Positions 58,268 through 64,000 of a DNA stretch of 64,000 nucleotides are shown piece after piece; positions within the stretch are counted from its first letter, which is position 1; every line of letters starts with the position of its first letter. Position numbers and translations under genes: made by a program. The notes below the pieces were generated by a model. It searched no databases and was not told the DNA's origin. It worked only from the letters and a program-made list of their open reading frames with translations. This stretch comes from Boesenbergia rotunda (taxonomy: Eukaryota; Streptophyta; Magnoliopsida; Zingiberales; Zingiberaceae): positions 801,675 to 865,674 of the forward strand of contig JAGFNQ010000880.1 in assembly GCA_024364735.1 (NCBI GenBank). The letters are read 5' to 3'.

Positions 58268-59150
58268 CCACCGACATCCTCGACCATGCCCACCGGTAGG
58301 AATTTCTATTATTTCAAGAAAAAATTTCATTTTGCCACCTGTAGTTTGTCTTTCTGTTTTTTTTAAATCATCGAACGGAGTCGCCGTGGAGGGACGGGCG
58401 CATGAACCGCGAAACAGGACGGGAAGACGGAGGTGAGCTTTTCCATCGTGTCCCATGGTTTTGACTTCGTAGTGGTTTGCATGTCTTCTTTCAGGAACGT
58501 GGTTCAGGTGGACGGTCGACCAATTCAAGTGGTTGAACGACCCCAGAAACTGCGACGTCAAGTCATGTAGCTTGGCCCGACCCCCACGTACGGCGGCGAC
58601 TACAACCGACGACAAGGACAAACCGATGGCCGATTAGCATATGCAGCTCAGGCTTTAGATTTTTTATTTTTAAATATTGTTTGTATATTTTTTTTGTTTG
58701 TGTGTTCGATGTTTGCATTTACCTTCCCTGATTACCGTCTATGCTTATTTTTTCCTAATCATTAATTGTTTTTTAAATTACACCTTTACCCTTTGTTATG
58801 TTAGAGAGGGTTGTTAGCCGAGATAGAGCCGGATTTTTCATACAGGGGGTGAAAAATACGTGTTTGTGATTATACGGTCATGTCATTATCTGTCATTCGC
58901 CCCTATTTCCATACCCCTTAGCATTATAAAATTAAGGAGCTCGATAAGGCCCTGAGGAAGTTGGCAAGAGAAGTCCCGAGTGATCGACATGATGACGAAG
59001 GTAAATTCCATCTAAGAACTCTCACCTCTCATTCTTGACGTGGCTCGTTTTGAATGATCGATTTGATTGACCTACCCTCCTAACACTTGATTGGACAACT
59101 AGCCTCCTCGTCCCCTAGATTAAGCTTGCTCATCTTGTAATTTTATATTG
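58268..59150. other. unassigned DNA with one unexplained ORF
   Basis: A minus-strand frame of 125 codons (58244-58621) begins MSLSSVVVAAVRGGRAKLHD, is GC-rich, then runs into the AT-rich LTR fragment. No family is recognised and the other strand is no better. From 58640 to 59150 I see only AT-rich intergenic sequence. This may be a remnant exon or the distal part of the ERF promoter region. Confidence 0.3.
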
Positions 59151-59487
59151 AAAAAAGTACTAAACTCAAATTGAAATTTCGGGTAAAAGAAAACGGACGT
59201 GGATGAGAACAGGAAATTACCGTTACAAAAGGGAGACGGACACCGCGAGGCGGCTGAGGGCTGGTCCCCTCACCTGCCGTCTCTCGCCTCCCCCGGCCCC
59301 ACCTCGGCCGCCGGCTGCTGTTTTCGCGTGTTTGTCGGACGCGGTGGAGCTGGCGCGTGCTGGATCGTGTCCGCCGACCCGCCTCCGCCACTCAGATTTT
59401 CCTGGAAATTTCCAATTAATTTCCGAACCATCTCGGCCGTCGGTCTCTCCCACTGCCGCATCCGTCCATTTGCCCCGACAAAGACGA

Positions 59488-59495
59488 TGACGTGG
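59488..59495 (+). promoter_or_regulatory. ACGT-core element upstream of the ERF gene
   Basis: TGACGTGG, about 75 bases upstream of the TATA box. ACGT-core sites bind plant bZIP factors; a role here is inferred only from position. Confidence 0.35.
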
Positions 59496-59567
59496 GTGGC
59501 CTTCTTGGCGTCGAGCCGCCGTCCCCAAGCCATCAGATTGACCGGCCTCGCCGCATTCTTTCTCGTG

Positions 59568-59575
59568 TATAAATA
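59568..59575 (+). promoter_or_regulatory. TATA box of the ERF gene
   Basis: TATAAATA in a GC-rich setting, 73 bases before the ATG. It is followed by a CT-rich leader (TCTCTCCCTCCCTCCC), typical of plant 5' UTRs. Transcription would start near 59600. Confidence 0.75.
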
Positions 59576-59647
59576 ACCCCCTGCCTCCCCTGTCTTCTTC
59601 CACCGAGATCCATCTCTCTCCCTCCCTCCCTCTCTTTGGCGGTTGCG

Positions 59648-60097
59648 ATGGCTCCTAGGACGGCGAAGGATAGCGGTGGCGGCAGCGGAGGAGTCCCGGA
59701 GGCTGCGGCGCGGTTCCGCGGAGTGAGGATGCGGCCGTGGGGGCGGTACGCTGCCGAGATCCGCGACCCTGCGCGGCGGAGGCGCGTGTGGCTGGGCACC
59801 TTCGACACCGCCACGGAGGCGGCGCGCGCCTACGACGCCGCCGCCCTCCGGTTCCGCGGCCACAAGGCGAAGACGAACTTCCATTGTTCTGGCCCCGTTC
59901 CCGCGCCCGATCACTCCAGCCCGAGCAGCAGCAGCGCCTTCGAATCCTCCTCCTCCCCTCCTCCGCCGCCGGCTACCGGAGACGCAGTGGCTCTCGATCT
60001 CGATCTCGCCCACGCCTCCTCTCGGCTCCCCTCCTCCCTGTGGAGGCTCCCAGTGGACCTCGACCTCAACCTTCCGCCGCCACCGGAAGATCTATGA
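59648..60097 (+). CDS. AP2/ERF transcription factor with C-terminal EAR motif
   Basis: 149 residues, single exon, ATG at 59648 and TGA at 60095-60097. Four in-frame codons upstream begin with TTG, so they are left out. The AP2/ERF domain is about residues 22-78 (FRGVRMRPWGRYAAEIRDP, RRVWLGTFDTATEAARAYD, ALRFRGHKAKTNF) with the Ala and Asp (AAEIRD, TFDT) typical of the ERF subfamily, which binds GCC-box DNA in the nucleus. A Ser/Pro-rich linker follows, and the C-terminus has VDLDLNLPPP, a DLNxxP-type EAR repression motif that recruits co-repressors. The size and layout match small class II (group VIII-like) ERF repressors. It is strongly GC-rich, unlike its AT-rich retroelement neighbours, and no disruption is visible. 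The exact orthologue is unknown. The 247-codon antisense ORF (59270-60013) is a shadow of this gene. Confidence 0.95.
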   Translation: MAPRTAKDSGGGSGGVPEAAARFRGVRMRPWGRYAAEIRDPARRRRVWLGTFDTATEAARAYDAAALRFRGHKAKTNFHCSGPVPAPDHSSPSSSSAFESSSSPPPPPATGDAVALDLDLAHASSRLPSSLWRLPVDLDLNLPPPPEDL

Positions 60098-60349
60098 TCC
60101 ATTCATTCAGAAACGCTAATTGGATAGGCTTGGATACCTGTGCGAACTACAAAAAAAACACTAATTGGATGAAAAAAAAAACTAAACTTTTTTTCAGATT
60201 TAAACCCGACCTTGTTAGAACAATCTGTACATATAATTATTATTATTTTTATTGTTATTATTTTTGTTGTAGTACGAAGTGATAGAATTTGAGTTTTCTC
60301 TTAACCGTATGAATTTTAGAAATAAAATAAAAATTAAAAAAAAAGATAT
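60098..60349 (+). other. ERF 3' UTR and downstream region
   Basis: AT-rich, with AATAAA at 60321-60326 as a candidate polyadenylation signal. The open frame that overlaps the CDS in another register has no support. Confidence 0.5.
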
Positions 60350-61376
60350 ATGAGCATAGATCTATTATTTCATCGAATCATGACATAATAAGAATAAAAA
60401 TATAAATCGAATGACAAGAAACCTGATCGAAAAGTCATCATTCTTATCGTAGCGTCGTTGACTTGATCCATGTGGAAGATGCAGCGGAAAGAAAAATGAG
60501 GATCTTCCAAGGGGTTTAGGGTTGACGACGTTGTAATGTTTCTTGTCAATGGGGAATAAGAAACTAGGTCAAGATGATTCCCTAAACCCTTGGGGACCTC
60601 CCTTTTATATAGGAATATAATCTGTTATCAGCCCATAGATAATAACCAAGGTTCTGAAAAGCGGACCGAATATCAAATCGGTCAAGGCAAGGGTTCAGAG
60701 GTTCAACCGGTTTAACCGGGGGTCCAACCGGTATATAATAAAATATGTATTTATATAAATATATGAAACAACAACTTGCCCAACTATTTTCTTCAAGATT
60801 GGATCAATTAGGTCGAGCATATGATATATTTTTGTCAGGAACTCAGCATGATATCCTTAAAAAAAGGTTAGTTTCAAAGAAAATTCAAGTTTAAAATTAT
60901 TGAGTTCAAGCAAACAACAAGTTTATTCATTTGGGAATTTAGGTGAAAGCAAATTAGAATTTTGACATTTTATTTTTTAATTTTTATTTTTCAGTAAGAA
61001 AGCAAAACTACAAAAGGAAAAAAATCAAAAAATAAAAAATAAAATAAGTCAAGCCGGTTTGCTCGGTTTTTTTTTATTTGCCCAGTTCATCGGTTCCCGA
61101 CCGGTTCAGAATGGTTCGCACCCGGTTCTTGAGCAGCCGGTTTTCAGAGTCAACTCAGACCGAAAATCTGGCCAGTTCCCGGTTCAACCGGCCGGTCGGG
61201 TCCAGTTTTCAAAACGCTGATAATAACAGATTGACCTAAAGAGTTCTATATATTGAACCTACAACCAATAATCCAAAACCCAATAAACTTAAGTTAGATC
61301 ACTTTAACGGCTCAGATTGTATTTACATGTGCAACTTACAAATAAGCTCACCTAATAGTAATAATAATATCCAACA
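60350..61376 (-). repeat. Copia K 3' LTR with a MITE inside
   Basis: In sense it starts TGTTGGATATTATT at 61376, next to a PPT-like AAGTGAGAAAT; the left limit near 60350 is approximate. A 571-bp MITE (60648-61218) is inserted. It resembles 57860-58267. It belongs to the minus-strand Copia whose reverse transcriptase lies to the right. Confidence 0.65.
60648..61218. mobile_element. MITE with GGTTCTGAAAA-type inverted ends
   Basis: Flanked by GATAATAAC at 60639-60647 and 61219-61227 (8-9 bp). The left end (AAGGTTCTGAAAAGCGGACC) and the right end in reverse complement (CGTTTTGAAAACTGGACCC) are imperfect inverted repeats. Many CCGGTTCAACCGG-like palindromes are inside. No ORF. The duplication length fits hAT or Mutator; the family is not decided. 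Confidence 0.75.
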
Positions 61377-61961
61377 ATTTCTCACTTGGGCTATATATGA
61401 GTTGTATGTTTTTAAGTAAAATTTTAGTTGATATCAAACTTTATGGGTACAAGATACCCCTATAAATAATTTGGTCCATTAACTTCATTGGTAGAGGACT
61501 AAAGAGGTCATAGCTGTTGTATATGATCGTAACAAGCCCCAACAGTAATCACAATACCAATGTCATTAACGACATAAATCAAGATGCAGATGTATAGAGT
61601 GGAAATTACATGAAATGTGATCAGTACATGTCAATTTTCAATTGGTCCAAAGTGACCCAAAAGAGTCTGATCATATTTGCAAATACCATATGCTAAACTG
61701 CAATAATAAATCATGATCCAAACTTTATGATTCTAAAAGGAATCTGTATCATATTTACAAACACCAAATGCTAAACAACATCAGAAAATCAAGATATCGT
61801 ATTCAGAGTGTCAAACAAACATATGAATTCTCATTAATCTTTTGAACCTTAAGTATGTACAATAATCAAAATAAAATATTTGTATTTATTAATATAGAGC
61901 AATAAAATAAATACAGACTCCCACTAGATGAGTTCTTTTCCCATAAGAAGAACTCTCATAT
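61377..61961 (-). other. Copia K 3' region
   Basis: AT-rich, no intact frame. It lies between the LTR with its PPT and the decayed RNase H, as expected for the 3' end of a Copia. Confidence 0.5.
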
Positions 61962-64000
61962 CTACAACATGCGCCTGAAATACCTTAGGCACCAAGCCTT
62001 TGGTGAGTGGATCGACCAACATAGAATCTGTGCTGATGTGCCTATAATCTGACGACTCTGAACTCTCACTTTAACCGCTAGAAACTTGATGTCAATGTTC
62101 TTGAACTTCGATGAACTGTGGTTGTTCTTGACATAAACTTCTGCAGCTTTATTATCATAGTAGATCCTCAGTGGTCTGTCAATGCTATCAACGATATGCA
62201 ATGCTATGATGAAATTTCGCAGTCAAATCCCATGATTGGATGCTTCATAGTATGCTACCAATTCTGCTTCCATAGTAGAAGTGGCTACTAGCGTTTGCTT
62301 AACGCTCTTCCATGATATAGCCCCTCCAGCAAGCATGAAGATATACCTGAAGTGGACCTCCTGCTATCCAAACATCTAGCAAAATCGGAGTCTGAATAAC
62401 CAATCACCTCTAGGTGATCTGACCTCCGATACATGAGTATGTGTCTTTTAGTTCTTTGTAAATATCACATCACTCTTTTAATTGTTTTCCAGTGTGACGA
62501 TCCTGGGTTATTAACATATCTGCCTAACATCCCAATTATAAATGTTATATTTGGTCGAGTGCAAACTTGTGCATACATAAGACTTCCCACTGCTGATGCA
62601 TTTGAGAATTGTTCCATCTCCTTTATTTTAAGTTCAAGTCGTGGACACTACTACAAACTAAACTTGTCACCTCTAGACATAGGTGTGTCATCAAGTGTGC
62701 AGTTCTGCATGTCATATCTTATAAGCACTTTCTCAATATAGGTCTGTTGTGAAAGTCCAAGAATGTCTCTTGAATGATCACGACAGATTTGAATGCCTAG
62801 AACAAAAGATGCTTCACCAAGATCTTTCATTTCAAATTTACCAGATAGAAATGACTTGGTTTCATATAGTAGACCCTTATTATTGCTCGCAAGAAATATA
62901 TCATCCACGTACAGAACAAGTATAACAAACATGCTCTCACTGAACTTGACATATATGCACTGATCAACAGGGATCTCTTTAAATCCAAATAAGGTTACCA
63001 CTCGATCAAATTTCTGGTACCATTGATGGGACGCCTGTTTTAAACCATAAATGGACTTCTTTAATCTACATACTAGGTGTTTTTAGTCTGAGGACTCAAA
63101 GTTCTCTGGTTGCACCATATATATAGGCTCCCCTAATAGGGCGGAGCTAGGATATTGATTCAGTGTAGGCAAATTGTGACTAACGCTGATGGACATGTTG
63201 CGAAACACACCTCCTTAAGTCTATTTTTGGTAGCAAACCCGACAATAGTGCCCCGACTGAGTTCTCCAATTCGCAAGCCGCGCTGTCATGTATCTTGTTA
63301 AATATTTTTACGTCATCTGTCTAATTTTATTCTTATACTTGTATAAGAAATATAATAAGAAAAGAAGTGTATCAATGTGTATTTTGCTTTCAGCATATTT
63401 CAGATGTTTGTTATGCTATTTAGTTAGAAAAAAATTAAATACTGATGAGAGAATTATAAAATTAAGGATGATTTTGGTACTAAGAATTGTGACCTAAGAG
63501 CTAGGTCTAGTAAAAAAAATAAAAGAAATGTAAAAACGTAAATATATTGTTCAATAATATATTTGAAATATAATGAAATTTTATAATGAATTTGAGATTG
63601 TAAAAAATAAAAGTGTCAATCAATAGCAAGCATGTATAAAAAATGGTTAGATTGTTGTAAGAAGTCAAAACATGAATAAATACATTTTTTTTCGTTATCT
63701 TCATTTTATGTTGTTTAGGTTGTATAAATATTTTTTTTAAGGTCCTAGCCCAGTGTGGGCACTTGCCCACACTGGACATGAATTGGCTCCACCCATGCCT
63801 CTTTTAACATTTTTTTTACGTCCATTTGATGTAGCTCCAAATCAAAATGAGGTACAAGTGCAATGATTACCTTAAGGGAGTCTTTCGTCAACACAGGTGA
63901 GAAAGTTTCCTTATAATCAATGTTTTCCTTCTGAGTGAAACCCTTGGCAACAAGACAAGCCTTATTCCTTTCGATATTGCCTTCGAATCCCGCTTGGTTT
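61962..64000 (-). pseudogene. Copia K reverse transcriptase and RNase H, decayed and open to the right
   Basis: Read from 64000 leftward. Reverse transcriptase starts with AKGFTQKENIDYKETFSP and ELHQMDVK (63996-63800), is interrupted by a ~650-bp insertion, resumes with EPIYMVQPENF, a stop, KKSIYGLKQASHQWYQKF, then DQCIYVKF, the catalytic VLYVDDIF and GEASFVLGIQICRD to 62651. Then come RNase H remnants: the STEAEYVA-like region is in pieces near 62260, and IYYDNKAAEVYVKN and FKNIDIKF at 61962-62201. Several stops and frame changes. The rest of gag-pol and the 5' LTR lie beyond the window. Function in an active element would be copying RNA to DNA. Confidence 0.85.
63137..63790. mobile_element. 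small non-autonomous DNA transposon in Copia K
   Basis: It interrupts the K reverse transcriptase between MDVK and EPIYMVQP. The left end AGGGCGGAGCTAGG and the right end in reverse complement TGGGTGGAGCCAATT are imperfect inverted repeats; further in, AGTGTAGGCAAATTG pairs with AGTGTGGGCAAGTGC. Such ends resemble hAT-type elements. No clear target duplication remains and the two short ORFs inside encode nothing recognisable. Confidence 0.65.

Noticed and set aside
59636..59647. Longer ERF start four codons upstream
   Set aside because: The codon there is TTG; the first ATG in frame is at 59648.
59270..60013. 247-codon antisense ORF over the ERF gene
   Set aside because: It is a shadow of GC-rich coding sequence; the sense frame has a full AP2 domain and EAR motif.

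Overview
This window is nuclear DNA from a plant. The one clear host gene, a compact, GC-rich, intronless ERF gene at 59648-60097, suggests a monocot, but the species cannot be fixed from the sequence. Almost everything else is a nest of Class I retroelements, mostly Ty1/Copia. Many of them look like Sireviruses: a polypurine tract of the AAAAAGGGGGAGAT type beside a TGTTGG LTR start, a TTCACCCCCC run close to the LTR end, and an initiator-tRNA primer site TGGTATCAGAGC.

Layout from left to right. 1-2934: a solo Sirevirus LTR (208-1411) and a truncated one (1747-2934), separated by unassigned DNA. 2935-4439: a truncated LTR of a second Copia family (family C). About 4440-17690: a plus-strand Copia (A) whose 5' LTR is split by a complete gag-only Sirevirus (element 1, 4652-11142, target duplication TTGTG); its gag-pol is broken and stops inside reverse transcriptase. 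17691-17734: a breakpoint with templated filler. 17735-22789: the 3' part of a plus-strand gag-only Sirevirus (E). 22790-42634: a minus-strand Copia (C) interrupted by a second complete gag-only Sirevirus (element 2, 24069-31636, duplication GCTAG), by a solo LTR (31826-32801, duplication GTTTT), and by an L1-type LINE in its LTR (33991-41053). 42635-45100: the 3' end of an autonomous Sirevirus (B). 45101-45435 plus 57125-57842: the 5' end of a minus-strand Ty3 element, split by element G (45436-57124, duplication CTTTG). G has a decayed gag and an extra ORF resembling the plant 'putative transposon protein' domain. It contains a minus-strand gag-only element (H) and a captured fragment of Copia A-type leader. 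57843-64000: two LTR copies of a further Copia family (K) flank the ERF gene; the right one leads into decayed K reverse transcriptase. Two small MITE-like insertions lie here.

How the parts work together. Five elements (1, 2, E, G, H) show no protease, integrase or reverse transcriptase, so they would depend on enzymes from elements such as B. Their LTRs and non-coding interiors carry the most unusual structure: arrays of 20-bp hairpin units with compensatory stem changes, a 221-bp block kept downstream of gag in three elements, and repeated hairpins beside PPT-like runs. The ERF protein has an AP2 domain and a C-terminal DLNLPP (EAR) motif, so it is probably a transcriptional repressor. It is the only gene here with an obvious cellular role.
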